The notes: generated by a model not told the origin, from the letters alone. Positions 9,368-19,362 are shown, numbered from the stretch's first letter. The stretch is DNA of 64,000 nt from Corynebacterium sp. zg-331 (GCF_014267345.1 NZ_JACMYD010000001.1:248001-312000), one strand, 5' to 3'. Numbers and translations are program-made.

Positions 9368-10836
9368 GCGCGGTAGCTCGAAAGAAGATTCCCGTGTATC
9401 TGCGCGGCCCCGCCCTGATCGCCGGCGCCGGGGTTTCCGGTCAGGCTACCGCGCGCATGCTGGATGCCGCGGGCGTGGAATACACCCTGGTGGACGATAA
9501 GGCGCAGGGGGCGCTGGGCACCCAGGAGGTCCTCGCTCGTTTGGATCACTACGGCTTCGTGGTCACCTCCCCGGGGTGGAGGCCCGACACCGAACTCTTT
9601 GTGCAGGCGCAGCGCCGCGCGATCCCCGTCCTGGGTGACGTGGAGCTGGCCTGGTGCCTGGACGAGGCGGAGGTCTTTGGCCCCCGGCGCACCTGGCTGG
9701 TGGTCACGGGAACGAACGGGAAGACCACCACGACCGCGATGCTGGCCGCCATGATGCGCAGCGGCGGATTCCGCGCGCAGGCCGTGGGGAATATCGGCAC
9801 CGCCGTGGCCGATGTGCTGTGCCTCCCCGGCGTCGCGCACGGCGCGGAGCGCGTGGACGTCCTGGTCGCCGAGCTGTCGAGCTTCCAACTGCACTGGTCG
9901 CAGCGGCTGATTCCCGATGCCGGGGTGCTGCTCAACCTCGCGGAGGATCACCTGGACTGGCACGGCTCCTATGCGGCCTACGCCAAGGCCAAGGCCAAGG
10001 CGCTGCGCGGCCCCGTGGCCGTGGCGGGCATGGAGAGCCCCGAGGTTCGTGCTCTGGTGGAGGCCGCGGGGCTGAGCGATGCCGTGGTTGCCTTCGGGCT
10101 AGGCGAACCTGCTCCCGGGGGGCTGGGGGTGGTGGAAGGCTACCTCGTCGACGCCGCCTACGGTTCTGACAGGCAGGACGCTACCGCGGGCCTCGCGCTG
10201 GCCCCCGTCGAGGGCATCGAGCCCGCAGGACCCGCTGGGGTGCTCGATGCCCTGGCGGCCGCGGCCATCGCCCGCAGCCAGGGCGTGGGCCCCGAGGCGA
10301 TCGCGGAGGCCCTGCGCGATTTCCACGTGGCGGGACACCGCGGGCACGTGGTGAGCGAGCACGGCGGGGTGCGCTGGGTGGACAACTCCAAGGCCACGAA
10401 TCCCCACGCTGCCGAGGCGGCCCTGGCCGCCGAGGAATCCGTGGTGTGGGTCGCCGGTGGCCAGCTCAAGGGAGCGGACGTGACCGACCTGGTGCGTAGG
10501 TATGGTTCCCGTATGCGCGCGGCGATCGTCCTTGGCCAAGACCGCCTCCTCATCGAGGAGGCGTTACGCGCCTATGCCCCCGGCGTTGAGATACACGGCG
10601 TGGCCGAGCGCGATGCGCGGGAGGCCATGAATCAGGTGGGCGAGATCGCGCAGCGTGTGGCCCGCCCGGGGGACACGGTGCTTCTCGCGCCGGCGGCGGC
10701 CTCGCTCGACATGTACACCGGGATGGGGCAGCGCGGAGACATGTTCGCCGCCGCGGCGCTGCGAGCCGCGGCCCGGGAGCAGGAAACCCACCGAACTGCC
10801 CCGCTCGACGGGGCCGATCAACCACCGTCGAGCTAG
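9364..10836 (+). CDS. murD: UDP-MurNAc-L-alanine D-glutamate ligase
   Basis: MurD adds D-glutamate to UDP-MurNAc-L-Ala. The ATP loop GTNGKTTT is at 116-123; an N-terminal [13 protein letters not shown]ossmann-like turn binds the UDP substrate, and [10 protein letters not shown] near residue 340 is the family motif of the third domain. The product is 490 residues, slightly longer than E. coli MurD. The GTG start overlaps the mraY stop (GTGA). ftsW begins 19 bases after its stop. Confidence 0.95.
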   Translation: MSAVARKKIPVYLRGPALIAGAGVSGQATARMLDAAGVEYTLVDDKAQGALGTQEVLARLDHYGFVVTSPGWRPDTELFVQAQRRAIPVLGDVELAWCLDEAEVFGPRRTWLVVTGTNGKTTTTAMLAAMMRSGGFRAQAVGNIGTAVADVLCLPGVAHGAERVDVLVAELSSFQLHWSQRLIPDAGVLLNLAEDHLDWHGSYAAYAKAKAKALRGPVAVAGMESPEVRALVEAAGLSDAVVAFGLGEPAPGGLGVVEGYLVDAAYGSDRQDATAGLALAPVEGIEPAGPAGVLDALAAAAIARSQGVGPEAIAEALRDFHVAGHRGHVVSEHGGVRWVDNSKATNPHAAEAALAAEESVVWVAGGQLKGADVTDLVRRYGSRMRAAIVLGQDRLLIEEALRAYAPGVEIHGVAERDAREAMNQVGEIAQRVARPGDTVLLAPAAASLDMYTGMGQRGDMFAAAALRAAAREQETHRTAPLDGADQPPSS

Positions 10837-10855
10837 GACGAGGGAGAGAACCCAC

Positions 10856-12400
10856 ATGAGTACCATCACCGCGCCGACGGCCCCCACCGAGCCGCCCTCC
10901 AGAGTTGCCCAGGCGCTTCGTCGCCTTCAGCGCTCGATGGATGCGCAGCCAGGCTTGGATTATCTGATGCTGCGCATCACGGTCTTCCTGCTCACCGGCA
11001 TCGGTCTGGTGATGGTGATGTCCTCCTCCATGACCTGGTCGATCATCGAGGGTGCCACGGTGTGGAGTACCGCCTTGCGCCAGGGCAGCATGGTGGCGGC
11101 GGGCCTGGTGATGTTGTGGCTCTGCCTCAAGATCCCCCCGCAGACGGTGCGCAGGTGGTCCACCGGGATTTTGCTCTTTGCCGTGGTCCTGCTGATCGCG
11201 GTGCTGGTTCCCGGGATCGGCACGGGGCGCGAGGAGGTGGGCTCCCAGTCCTGGATCGTGCTGGGTCCGCTGCGGCTCCAGCCCTCCGAGTTCGCCAAGG
11301 TCGCCATCGCCATCTTTGGCTCGCACTTCCTTGCCAATCGCCGGGTGGAAAGCTCCGGGCTGCGCAGCCCTTATACGCTCTTTGCGGGTATCGCCGCGAT
11401 CCTGACGATCCTCATCATGGCGGAGGGCGACCTGGGCATGGCGGTTTCCTTCGCCATTGTGGTGCTGTTTGTACTCCTCTTTGCGGGGGTGGAGTATCGC
11501 TGGATCGTGGCGGCGCTGGTCGTTGGCGCCCTGGGCATGATTTTCGTGCTGACCCTGGGCGGGTTTCGTTCGCACCGCTTGCACGTGTACTTCGATGCGT
11601 TCTTTGGCCACTTCGACGACACCCGCGGCACCGCGTTCCAGTCCTATCAAGGCTTCCTTTCCCTGGCAGACGGCGCCGTGGGGGGAGTGGGCCTGGGCCA
11701 ATCGAGGGCCAAGTGGTTCTACTTGCCGGAGGCGCGCAACGACTTCATCTTTGCGATCATCGGTGAGGAATTGGGCTTGTGGGGCGGCGTCCTCGTGATC
11801 ATCCTCTTTGGCATTCTGGGGTTTTTTGGTTTCCGCACGGCGCTGCGGGCGCGGGATAACTACCAGTCCCTCCTGGCGGCCACGCTCACGGCGGGCATCG
11901 TCTCCCAGGCCTTCATTAACATCGGATATGTGGTGGGATTGCTGCCGGTGACCGGCATCCAGCTGCCCATGATCTCCGCCGGCGGCACGTCCGCGATCAT
12001 CACGCTGACCTCCATGGGGTTGCTGGCCAACGTGGCTCGCCACGAACCCGAGGCGGTCTCGGCGGTGAAATCTTATGGTCGCCCGATGTTTGATCGGCTG
12101 TTGTTCATCGCCGAGCCGGAGGCAGAGGAGCACGCGGAGCAATCCCGGCGGCCCCACGGTGCGCGCCGCGGGCGAGCGGGGGAGGATCCCCAGGAGCGCT
12201 TCGGTCAGCCGGTGACGAGTCGTCCCCGCCGCACCGCGCCGGGGATGCGCGCGACAGAGCGGCCGGGTGCCCCTGCCGATTCCGCTCGGCCGCGGCGGGA
12301 TTACGATGGGGGTTCGACGCGCAATCCTCGACCCCGGGGATCCGCTTCCGGGGAGCAATTCCTCTCGCCCCGGCAGCCACGAACAAGGAGAAAAAAGTAA
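10856..12400 (+). CDS. ftsW: Septal peptidoglycan glycosyltransferase FtsW
   Basis: FtsW is the SEDS-family polymerase that links lipid II into glycan strands at the septum with FtsI. The 514-residue product has about ten helices, the LQPSEFAKVAIA motif, AEGDLGMAV with the conserved aspartate, and VTGIQLPMISAGG near the end, followed by a basic disordered tail of about 110 residues. The frame runs upstream into murD, but the ATG at 10856 is preceded by GAGGGAGA and gives the normal start. The stop lies just before murG, whose ribosome site is inside the end of this gene. Confidence 0.93.
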   Translation: MSTITAPTAPTEPPSRVAQALRRLQRSMDAQPGLDYLMLRITVFLLTGIGLVMVMSSSMTWSIIEGATVWSTALRQGSMVAAGLVMLWLCLKIPPQTVRRWSTGILLFAVVLLIAVLVPGIGTGREEVGSQSWIVLGPLRLQPSEFAKVAIAIFGSHFLANRRVESSGLRSPYTLFAGIAAILTILIMAEGDLGMAVSFAIVVLFVLLFAGVEYRWIVAALVVGALGMIFVLTLGGFRSHRLHVYFDAFFGHFDDTRGTAFQSYQGFLSLADGAVGGVGLGQSRAKWFYLPEARNDFIFAIIGEELGLWGGVLVIILFGILGFFGFRTALRARDNYQSLLAATLTAGIVSQAFINIGYVVGLLPVTGIQLPMISAGGTSAIITLTSMGLLANVARHEPEAVSAVKSYGRPMFDRLLFIAEPEAEEHAEQSRRPHGARRGRAGEDPQERFGQPVTSRPRRTAPGMRATERPGAPADSARPRRDYDGGSTRNPRPRGSASGEQFLSPRQPRTRRKK

Positions 12401-12403
12401 AAC

Positions 12404-13483
12404 ATGGCGCAGCAATCTCAGAGCCCGTCCGTGGTCGTCGCCGGTGGCGGCACGGCGGGCCACATTGAACCGGCCTTGGCGGTGGCCGAGGCGTTGCGGG
12501 ATCGCCACGGCATCCGGGTCACGGCGCTGGGAACCGAGCGTGGCTTGGAAAAGGAGCTGGTGCCTGCCCGCGGTTTCGATCTGAGGATGATCCCGCCGGT
12601 GCCCGTGCCGCGCAAGCTCAATACCGATCTGATGCGCCTCCCACTCCGGGTACGCGGTGCGGTGCAGGAGACCAAGAAGATCCTGCGCGAAGTCTCCGCG
12701 GATGCGCTCGTGGGGTTCGGCGGGTACGTGGCGGCCCCGGCCTATCTCGCCGCCGCCAGCCTGGGGCTTCCTTTTTACGTTCACGAGGCCAACGCCAAGG
12801 CCGGCCTGGCCAATAAGCTGGGGGTGCGGCTGGGGGGCACGGGGTTTAATGCCGTGGCCGGTTCCGGCATGAAGGGAGACGTGGTGGGCATTCCCATCCG
12901 TTCTTCGCTCTCCGGCGATCGCGAGGGCGAGGCCGCCGAGCGGGCTCGCGCGGCGTGGGGCCTGGATGCGGATCGCTCCACCGTGTTGGTGACGGGTGGT
13001 TCTCAAGGGGCGGCCAGCCTCAACAAAGCCCTGGCCGGTGCCCTGGGCGAGATCACCGGGGCGGGCATTCAAGTGCTGCATGCCTACGGAAAGAAAAACG
13101 AGGCCCCGCAGGCCTCCAAGCATTACGTGCCGCTGCCGTTTATCACGGACATGGCCGCCGCCTACGCGGTGGCTGACCTTATCGTGTGCCGTTCCGGGGC
13201 GATGACGGTGGCTGAGGTCACCGCTGCGCATCTTCCCGCCATCTACGTGCCGCTGCCGCACGGCAATGGGGAGCAGGGGCTCAACGCCAGGGACGTGATC
13301 GAGGCGGGCGCGGCGCGCACCATCGCGGATGCCGATCTCGAGGGGAAGCAGCTAGCGCGCGACGTACTCGCCATCCTCTCGACCCCGCACGAGCACCAGA
13401 AGATGCGTCGCGCCGCCGCCGGGCGGGCGAGGAATAACGCCGCAGAGGTCATTGCCGATCGCGTGGCCGCGGCCCTCGATTGA
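12404..13483 (+). CDS. murG: Lipid II synthase MurG (UDP-GlcNAc transferase)
   Basis: MurG transfers GlcNAc to lipid I at the inner membrane face. The donor/acceptor loop GGGTAGH is at residues 14-20, and the second Rossmann domain has VTGGSQGAASLN, CRSGAMTVAE and PLPHGNGEQGLNA, the GT-B nucleotide-sugar motifs. Length (359) is normal. AAGGAGA within the end of ftsW serves as the ribosome site for the ATG at 12404. It lies between ftsW and murC as in other actinobacteria. Confidence 0.96.
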   Translation: MAQQSQSPSVVVAGGGTAGHIEPALAVAEALRDRHGIRVTALGTERGLEKELVPARGFDLRMIPPVPVPRKLNTDLMRLPLRVRGAVQETKKILREVSADALVGFGGYVAAPAYLAAASLGLPFYVHEANAKAGLANKLGVRLGGTGFNAVAGSGMKGDVVGIPIRSSLSGDREGEAAERARAAWGLDADRSTVLVTGGSQGAASLNKALAGALGEITGAGIQVLHAYGKKNEAPQASKHYVPLPFITDMAAAYAVADLIVCRSGAMTVAEVTAAHLPAIYVPLPHGNGEQGLNARDVIEAGAARTIADADLEGKQLARDVLAILSTPHEHQKMRRAAAGRARNNAAEVIADRVAAALD

Positions 13484-13527
13484 CCGTTATCGTGCCCTAG
13501 ATGAGCAGAAGAAAGGACATTCTTTCT

Positions 13528-14970
13528 ATGACTTTCCTGGAAACAGCCTCGACTGCCCTCATGGATCGGGTGCACCTCGTGGGAATCGGAGGCGCGGGTA
13601 TGTCCGGGCTGGCCCGGATCCTGCTGGACCGGGGGAAGACGGTCACGGGGTCGGACGTTTCCGCTTCCGCCGTGGTGGAGTCCCTGCGTGAGGCCGGGGC
13701 TACCATCGCGGTGGGGCACGCGGCGGACAACCTTGAGCTCAGCGGTCAGCCGCCCACGGTGGTGGTGACCTCTTTTGCCGCGATTCCCAGGGATAACCCG
13801 GAGCTGATGGCCGCGCGGGAGCGAGGCATCGATGTCATCCGGCGTTCCGACCTGCTGGCCCTGCTGATGGAGGGGCGCGACCAGGTGCTCATCGCAGGAA
13901 CGCACGGCAAGACCTCCACCACCTCCATGACGGTGGTGGCCATGCGCGAGGCCGGGCTCGATCCCAGTTACGCGATCGGTGGGCAGCTCAATCGCGACGG
14001 CTTGGGGGCGCATCACGGGTCCGGCGCGGCCTTCGTCGCGGAGGCCGACGAATCCGATGCCTCCCTCCTGCGCTACCGCCCCCGAGTGGCGGTGGTGACC
14101 AACGTGGAGCCGGATCACTTGGATTACTTCGGTAGCGCCGAGGCGTACTTCCGGGTATTCGAGGATTTTGCCGCCAGGATCGCCCCGGATGGGTACCTGG
14201 TGGTGTGCGTGGAGGACGATCGCGCGGTGGAGGTGGCCCTGCGGGCGCAGGAGCGCGGGGTGAGCGTGCGCGGTTACGGCAGCGCCGAGGCCGCGCGCAG
14301 ACACCCCGGGATCACTATGCTGGCCACCGTGACCTCGATGGAGGCTAGCGCCTCCGGAACCCACGTGCGGGTGAACCTGGATGGCACGCCGGTGGGCATA
14401 GAGCTGGGAATCCCCGGGCGGCACATGGCGCTCAACGCTACGGCGGCGATCAGCGCCGGATACCTAGCCGGGGGCGATCCGGAGGCGCTGGCCGAGGGGG
14501 TATCGAGCTTCGACGGCGTACGGCGTCGCTTCGAACGCAAAGGACAGGTCGCCGGAGTAGAAGTGTACGACGACTATGCGCATCACCCCACTGAGGTCGA
14601 GGCCGTGCTGCGCGCGGCGCGAGAGGCACAGGAGGCCGCCGGTGAGGGGGGACGCGTGGGGGTGGTATTCCAGCCGCACCTGTATTCGCGTACCGCGGAG
14701 TTCGCCGGTGACTTTGCCCGGGCCCTGAGCCTCGCGGATCACGTGGTGCTGCTCGACGTCTTTGGCGCGCGCGAGCAACCTCGCGAGGGGGTGGATTCCG
14801 GGTTGATCGCCCGGGATATCGCCCCCGGCGTGGCGGTGCAGGAGCCTGACTTTGAGGCCGCACCCGCCCGGGTAGCGGGCTGGGCCCGTCCGGGCGACGT
14901 GGTGTTGACGATGGGGGCGGGAACCGTCACCCACTTGGGGGCGCGAATCCTCGACGAGCTGGGGCGCTGA
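13528..14970 (+). CDS. murC: UDP-MurNAc L-alanine ligase
   Basis: MurC adds L-alanine to UDP-MurNAc, the first peptide step. It has [13 protein letters not shown] at the N-terminus, the ATP loop GTHGKTST (124-131), AEADESDAS and DDYAHHPTE, all family signatures. I chose the ATG at 13528 (480 residues) over the in-frame ATG at 13501, because AGAAAGGA at 13510-13517 is well placed for the former and nothing is placed for the latter. ftsQ follows directly; the murB and ddl genes often found here in other bacteria are absent. Confidence 0.93.
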   Translation: MTFLETASTALMDRVHLVGIGGAGMSGLARILLDRGKTVTGSDVSASAVVESLREAGATIAVGHAADNLELSGQPPTVVVTSFAAIPRDNPELMAARERGIDVIRRSDLLALLMEGRDQVLIAGTHGKTSTTSMTVVAMREAGLDPSYAIGGQLNRDGLGAHHGSGAAFVAEADESDASLLRYRPRVAVVTNVEPDHLDYFGSAEAYFRVFEDFAARIAPDGYLVVCVEDDRAVEVALRAQERGVSVRGYGSAEAARRHPGITMLATVTSMEASASGTHVRVNLDGTPVGIELGIPGRHMALNATAAISAGYLAGGDPEALAEGVSSFDGVRRRFERKGQVAGVEVYDDYAHHPTEVEAVLRAAREAQEAAGEGGRVGVVFQPHLYSRTAEFAGDFARALSLADHVVLLDVFGAREQPREGVDSGLIARDIAPGVAVQEPDFEAAPARVAGWARPGDVVLTMGAGTVTHLGARILDELGR

Positions 14971-14979
14971 GGTCGCGGC

Positions 14980-15669
14980 ATGGCTTCTGTGAGCTGGTTT
15001 CCGCGACGTCTGCGCCCGCGCGCGCTGCTGATCACGGTGGCGGTCGTGGTCGCCTTGCTCGTCGGAGTGGCCGTGGTGCTGTGGACTCAGCCCGTGTTCA
15101 TGGTCTCCGAGGTGGAAGTCACGGGGAATCGTCATCTCTCGGTGGAACAGGTGCGGGAGAGCAGCGGCGTGACGGAGGGGCAAAACCTGGTGCGCGTCGA
15201 TGAAGAGGCGGCTGCCACCGCCGTGGCGCAGCTGGAGTGGGTGGAGAGCGTGACGGTCTCGCGCTCACTGCCGGCCACGGTGAGCATCGCGGTCACGGAG
15301 CACACCCCCGTGCTCTTTCGGCGCGAGGGCGATCAGCCGTTGCTGATCGACAGCCACGGCCAGGCATTCGCCTACGGTGATCCCCCCGAGGGCACGGTGG
15401 AAGCCACAGGCGAGGCCGTGGGGGACCGCGACACCATGAAGTCCCTGGTAGAGGCCGTCAGCGCCATGGACCCCGGGGTGCGTGCCCAGGTGGCCTCGGT
15501 CTTTGTGCCGAGTAAGTGGGAGATAGAGTTTCGCCTTGCCGACGGCCGCGTGGTGTACTGGGGTTCCTTGGAGGGCTATCGGGATAAGGCGCTGGCCATG
15601 CGCACGGTGCTGACCCGGGAGGGGCAGCGGTGGGACGTGTCCAATCCGCGCCTGGTGACGGTGCGATAA
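14980..15669 (+). CDS. ftsQ: Cell division protein FtsQ
   Basis: FtsQ is a bitopic divisome protein that recruits FtsL and FtsB-like partners. The 229-residue product has a short basic cytoplasmic tail, one helix (about 16-35), then a POTRA domain starting at FMVSEVEVTGN with the usual LSVEQVRESSGV segment, and an extracellular beta domain. The ATG at 14980 is 9 bases after the murC stop, with only a weak ribosome site. FtsQ precedes ftsZ directly; ftsA, found here in many other bacteria, is missing, as is normal in corynebacteria. Confidence 0.92.
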   Translation: MASVSWFPRRLRPRALLITVAVVVALLVGVAVVLWTQPVFMVSEVEVTGNRHLSVEQVRESSGVTEGQNLVRVDEEAAATAVAQLEWVESVTVSRSLPATVSIAVTEHTPVLFRREGDQPLLIDSHGQAFAYGDPPEGTVEATGEAVGDRDTMKSLVEAVSAMDPGVRAQVASVFVPSKWEIEFRLADGRVVYWGSLEGYRDKALAMRTVLTREGQRWDVSNPRLVTVR

Positions 15670-15681
15670 CGTCACCCCCAT

Positions 15682-15788
15682 AACCTTCAATCCATACTTG
15701 AGGGTTCCGACACGCCGCGGCAAATGTCCGCCACCCCGGCAGGTTTTTCCCTCATGATGGACAGCGTAGATTTGTATGGAACCCTCAA
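15682..15788. repeat. Three copies of a 9-base inverted element in the ftsZ leader
   Basis: AACCTTCAA (15682-15690) and TTGAGGGTT (15698-15706) can form a hairpin with a 7-base loop and one G-U pair. A third copy, AACCCTCAA at 15780-15788, is a perfect complement of the second. The second copy could therefore pair with either neighbour in RNA, or the copies could be protein-binding half-sites. The third copy starts about where a transcript from the TAGATT -10 box would begin. Confidence 0.5.
15767..15772 (+). promoter_or_regulatory. Candidate -10 element for ftsZ
   Basis: TAGATT lies 42 bases before the ftsZ ATG in the 145-base gap after ftsQ. There is no clear -35 element, which is usual for corynebacterial promoters. 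A separate ftsZ promoter would allow its known high expression relative to the upstream mur genes. Confidence 0.4.
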
Positions 15789-15814
15789 CTCTTCTGAAAG
15801 GCGAGCCGCATCTC

Positions 15815-17032
15815 ATGACCTCTCCGAATAATTACCTCGCCGTCATCAAGGTCGTCGGCGTCGGCGGCGGTGGCGTTAATGCCGTGAACCGCATGATCGA
15901 GGAGGGACTCAAGGGTGTTGAGTTCATTGCGGTCAATACCGATTCCCAGGCCCTGATGTTCTCCGATGCGGATGTGAAGCTGGACATCGGCCGCGAGGCC
16001 ACCCGAGGCCTGGGTGCCGGAGCTAATCCCGAGGTGGGACGCGCCTCGGCGGAGGATCATAAGTCGGAGATCGAGGAATCCCTCAAGGGCGCGGACATGG
16101 TGTTTGTGACCGCGGGCGAGGGCGGTGGCACCGGTACTGGCGCGGCCCCCGTGGTGGCGGGCATCGCCAAGAAGATGGGAGCCTTGACCATCGGCGTGGT
16201 CACCCGTCCTTTCAAATTTGAGGGCAAGCGGCGCACCCGCCAGGCGCTTGAGGGTATTGACGCGCTCAAGGAGGTCTGCGATACCGTCATCGTGATCCCC
16301 AACGATCGCCTGATGGAGCTCGGGGACGCGACCTTGTCCATGATGGAGGCTTTCCGCGCCGCCGATGAGGTGCTCCACAACGGCGTGCAGGGTATTACCA
16401 ACCTGATTACCACCCCCGGCGTGATCAACGTGGACTTCGCGGACGTGCGCTCCGTGATGGCCGATGCCGGCTCCGCGCTCATGGGCGTGGGCTCCGCGCG
16501 CGGCGATAATCGCGTGATGAACGCCGCCGAGCAGGCTATTAACTCTCCTTTGTTGGAGTCCACGATGGAGGGCGCCACCGGCGTGCTCCTCTCCGTGGCC
16601 GGTGGCTCCGATCTGGGACTGCACGAGGTCTATGAGGCGAACTCGATGGTGGAGGACAAGGCAGACGAGGACGTCAATCTCATCTGGGGTACGATCATCG
16701 ACGATAATCTCGGCGATGAGGTGCGCGTGACCATCGTGGCCACCGGCTTTGATGCCGCCACCAATGCGGTATCGGAGCCCCCCCGCGAACAGGCCTCGGC
16801 TGCCCCAGAGGCCCCGTCGGAGGAGCCCACTCCTGCGCCGAGCGAGCGCGGTTCCTTGTTTACCGAGCGCGAGCGCCACAGGGATGAGGAAGCTCCCGCG
16901 CGGCATCGGCTGGATTCTTCGCCTCGCCGCGAGGGCGGCAGCGGTTTATTCACCCACCGCGAGGAGGAACGCGATTGGCGTCGCCGCGAGGACGATGGGG
17001 ACGAGCTCGACGTGCCGGACTTCCTGCGCTAG
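15815..17032 (+). CDS. ftsZ: Cell division GTPase FtsZ
   Basis: FtsZ polymerises into the division ring. The 405-residue product begins with the corynebacterial [20 protein letters not shown], has the tubulin signature GGGTGTG at 103-109, the T7 loop with NVDFADVR, a disordered acidic and Arg-rich linker, and the conserved C-terminal peptide [10 protein letters not shown] that binds SepF and other partners. The in-frame ATG at 15776 is rejected because GAAAGGCGAG is placed for 15815 and homologues start there. The gene has its own leader with inverted elements and a likely promoter. Confidence 0.97.
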   Translation: MTSPNNYLAVIKVVGVGGGGVNAVNRMIEEGLKGVEFIAVNTDSQALMFSDADVKLDIGREATRGLGAGANPEVGRASAEDHKSEIEESLKGADMVFVTAGEGGGTGTGAAPVVAGIAKKMGALTIGVVTRPFKFEGKRRTRQALEGIDALKEVCDTVIVIPNDRLMELGDATLSMMEAFRAADEVLHNGVQGITNLITTPGVINVDFADVRSVMADAGSALMGVGSARGDNRVMNAAEQAINSPLLESTMEGATGVLLSVAGGSDLGLHEVYEANSMVEDKADEDVNLIWGTIIDDNLGDEVRVTIVATGFDAATNAVSEPPREQASAAPEAPSEEPTPAPSERGSLFTERERHRDEEAPARHRLDSSPRREGGSGLFTHREEERDWRRREDDGDELDVPDFLR

Positions 17033-17043
17033 ATTCCGGTGGT

Positions 17044-17778
17044 ATGCCGCTGATTGATGAACCCCGCCCCGTCCGCAAGGTTGTGACCAGCCGCGCGGGC
17101 GGGGTTTCGCCTGCCCCCTACGACTCGTTGAACCTCGCGCTACACGTGGAGGACGATCCGCAGGTGGTGCTGGCCAACCGGCGTCGATTGGCCCGGGTGG
17201 TGGGAGTTCCCACCGGGCGCTTCGTGTGGATGGAGCAGCTGCACACCAACACGGTGACGGTGGTGGAGGGGCCCTCCGACGAGCCGGTGGCGGCCACGGA
17301 CGCGCTGGTGACCACCGCGCCGAACCTGGTGCTGGCGGTGCTGGTGGCGGATTGCGTTCCGGTGCTGCTCTCTGACGCGAGGGCCGGGGTGGTTGCTGCG
17401 GTTCATGCGGGCCGGCTCGGCACCCGCAACGGCATCGTGCCGCGCGCGGTGGAGGCGATGGTGGGCTGCGGTGCCCATCCCCGCGATATCCATGCGCTGC
17501 TGGGGCCGGCGGCCGCGGGGGAATCCTACGAGGTGCCCGAGGCGATGGCGCGGGACGTAGACGGCCGCGTGCCGGGCTCCTACGTCCGCACGCGGGCTGG
17601 AACACCGGGTTTGGATCTGCGTGCGGGGATCGCCGGGCAGCTGCGGGCGGTGGGCGTGCGGGCGATCGACGTGGATCCCCGCGATACTATCGCCGATGAA
17701 CAGTTCTTTTCCCATCGCCGCGAGGGACGCACGGGTCGCCAGGCCGGGTTGGTGTGGATCGAGAGAAAAGAGGATTGA
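17044..17778 (+). CDS. pgeF: Peptidoglycan editing factor PgeF (YfiH/DUF152 family)
   Basis: PgeF-type proteins hydrolyse wrongly made UDP-MurNAc-L-Ser and so keep L-Ala in peptidoglycan; the family was earlier annotated as polyphenol oxidase. The 244 residues contain VADCVPVLL and AAVHAGRLGT, which supply the Cys and His of the catalytic metal site, with further His residues at WMEQLHTN. The ATG at 17044 is 11 bases after the ftsZ stop with a poor ribosome site. The yggS start overlaps its stop as TGATG. Being next to ftsZ is the normal actinobacterial place. Confidence 0.88.
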   Translation: MPLIDEPRPVRKVVTSRAGGVSPAPYDSLNLALHVEDDPQVVLANRRRLARVVGVPTGRFVWMEQLHTNTVTVVEGPSDEPVAATDALVTTAPNLVLAVLVADCVPVLLSDARAGVVAAVHAGRLGTRNGIVPRAVEAMVGCGAHPRDIHALLGPAAAGESYEVPEAMARDVDGRVPGSYVRTRAGTPGLDLRAGIAGQLRAVGVRAIDVDPRDTIADEQFFSHRREGRTGRQAGLVWIERKED

Positions 17779-18473
17779 TGTATCGCTCCGAGGAGCTGAG
17801 CCGCAACCTTCGACGGGTGCGGGAACAGATAGCGGGGGCCGCTCAGGCGGCGGGGCGCGATCCGCGGGAGATCGCCCTGCTGCCGGTGACCAAGTTCCAT
17901 CCGGCCAGCGATGTCGCGGCGCTTGCGCAGTTGGGTGTGCGCGAGGTGGGGGAAAACCGGGAACAGGAGGCACGGGCCAAGGCCGAGGAAGTGCCGGGCG
18001 TGCGATTCCACATGATCGGTCAGGTGCAGACCAAGAAGGCTAACGCCGTGGCGCGCTGGGCGGCCAGCGTTCATTCGGTGGATTCCCTCAAACTCGTCGC
18101 GGCCCTGGATCGCGCGGTGGGCAGGGCCCTCGACCGGGGCGAGCGCGAGCAGCCGCTGGACTGCTTCGTGCAGTGGAGCGCCGATGGCGACGAACGGCGC
18201 GGGGGCGCCGTCGAGGTAGCCCCGCTCCTCGATGCCCTTGCCGCCGCGGCGCATCTGCGGGCCGCCGGGATCATGTGCGTGCCGCCCGTGGGTGCCGACC
18301 CCGCCGAGGTTTTTGCCCGCGCGCAGAACCTGCGTATCCGCCAGCAGGAGCGCATGGGAAGGCGCCTTGCGCTGTCTGCCGGAATGTCCGCGGATATGCG
18401 CGAGGCGATTGCGGCGGGGACGGATATTGTGCGTGTCGGAACGGGAATCATGGGCGCGCGGCCGTTAGCCTGA
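17778..18473 (+). CDS. Pyridoxal phosphate homeostasis protein (YggS/PLPBP family)
   Basis: This 231-residue alanine-racemase-like barrel protein binds pyridoxal phosphate but lacks enzyme activity; family members balance vitamin B6 and amino acid pools. Visible are LLPVTKFHPASDV with the PLP lysine, GENREQEA, FHMIGQVQTKKA, an MCVPPVG segment and the end GTDIVRVGTGIMGARP that binds phosphate. The ATG at 17778 overlaps the pgeF stop and follows AAAAGAGGA. It is part of the ftsZ-pgeF-yggS-sepF-yggT-divIVA string conserved in Gram-positive bacteria. Confidence 0.9.
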   Translation: MYRSEELSRNLRRVREQIAGAAQAAGRDPREIALLPVTKFHPASDVAALAQLGVREVGENREQEARAKAEEVPGVRFHMIGQVQTKKANAVARWAASVHSVDSLKLVAALDRAVGRALDRGEREQPLDCFVQWSADGDERRGGAVEVAPLLDALAAAAHLRAAGIMCVPPVGADPAEVFARAQNLRIRQQERMGRRLALSAGMSADMREAIAAGTDIVRVGTGIMGARPLA

Positions 18474-18535
18474 AGAACGATCAAAAAAGCCACCGCGGTG
18501 CCACGGGCGTGCCGCGAGCAGAGGGGACGTGAGAG

Positions 18536-19042
18536 ATGTCGATTATTAAAAACGCCAAGGAGTTCTTTGGCCTGGCGCCGGCGGATGCCTACCACGATGA
18601 CGCCTACTACGGCGAGGATGTCCGCTACGAGTCGCAGGGCAGCGCCGCATATCAGCCGCGCCGCGAGCCGGGCTACGAGTACGGCGCGGATTATGGTCGC
18701 GAGCGCGGTGCCACCCCCAGTCGGCACGAGCCGGTCAGCCGGGGGAGCGTGAATCGCGCGGTGGCCTCGGCACCGTACTCGCCGTCGGTGATTCCGGTGC
18801 GGCTGACCTCCTTTACCCAGTCGGCCGAGGTCGGTGAGCCGTTCCGTGACGGCGATGCTGTGGTCTTTGACCTCAGCGGCATGGATCTGGATGAGGCCAA
18901 GCGAGTGCTCGACTTCGCCTCGGGTCTGTGTTTTGCCTTGCGCGGTCAGATGAAGAAGCTGGTTCCTCGCGTCTTTGCCATTATCCCCGATGGCGCCTCT
19001 ATTTCCACTCGGGAGCTTGAAGCTGCCGCTCGCCTGCGCTAA
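18536..19042 (+). CDS. sepF: Cell division protein SepF
   Basis: SepF anchors FtsZ to the membrane and, in bacteria without FtsA and ZipA such as corynebacteria, is the main tether. The 168-residue product has the amphipathic N-terminal helix MSIIKNAKEFFGLAP, a disordered acidic and Tyr-rich linker (about 18-75), and the globular core from VIPVRLTSF through GMDLDEAKRVLDFASG. AGAGGGGA 8 bases upstream supports the ATG at 18536. There is a 62-base gap after yggS. Confidence 0.94.
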   Translation: MSIIKNAKEFFGLAPADAYHDDAYYGEDVRYESQGSAAYQPRREPGYEYGADYGRERGATPSRHEPVSRGSVNRAVASAPYSPSVIPVRLTSFTQSAEVGEPFRDGDAVVFDLSGMDLDEAKRVLDFASGLCFALRGQMKKLVPRVFAIIPDGASISTRELEAAARLR

Positions 19043-19071
19043 GCGGGCTGCCTCGGTTAGGCTAGATGACC

Positions 19072-19362
19072 GTGACTGACCTTGGCCTTGTTCTCTTGAT
19101 CCTGCTGCGGATCTTTATTCTGCTGCTCGTGGTGCGCATCGTGATCGAAATGATCCAGTCTTTTTCCCGGAGTTTCCGTCCGCCGCGCGCCTTCTATCTG
19201 GTAGCGGAGCCGATCTTCCGGGTCACGGATCCACCGTTGAAGGCCCTGCGTCGGGTGATCCCGCCGCTGAACATGGGCGGGCTGGCGCTGGATATCTCGG
19301 TGATCGTGTTGTTCTTGATCTGTTCCCTGCTGGGCGAGCTAGTGAAGGTGGCCTTCCTGTAG
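19072..19362 (+). CDS. YggT family membrane protein
   Basis: A 96-residue protein with two hydrophobic stretches (about 2-25 and 65-92) and the central PPRAFYLVAEPIFRVTDPPLKALRRVIPP, typical of the YggT family, which is linked to division and osmotic tolerance in various bacteria. The ATG at 19066 is also in frame, but TAGGCT at 19058-19063 is a -10 box whose transcript would begin near the GTG at 19072, so I take that as a leaderless start. It lies between sepF and divIVA in the conserved order. Confidence 0.82.
   Translation: MTDLGLVLLILLRIFILLLVVRIVIEMIQSFSRSFRPPRAFYLVAEPIFRVTDPPLKALRRVIPPLNMGGLALDISVIVLFLICSLLGELVKVAFL

Noticed and set aside
10550..13261. Minus-strand open frame of about 900 codons opposite murD, ftsW and murG
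   Set aside because: It mirrors three well-supported genes, has a His/Arg/Gly-rich low-complexity composition, and no family motif; long antisense frames are expected at this GC content.
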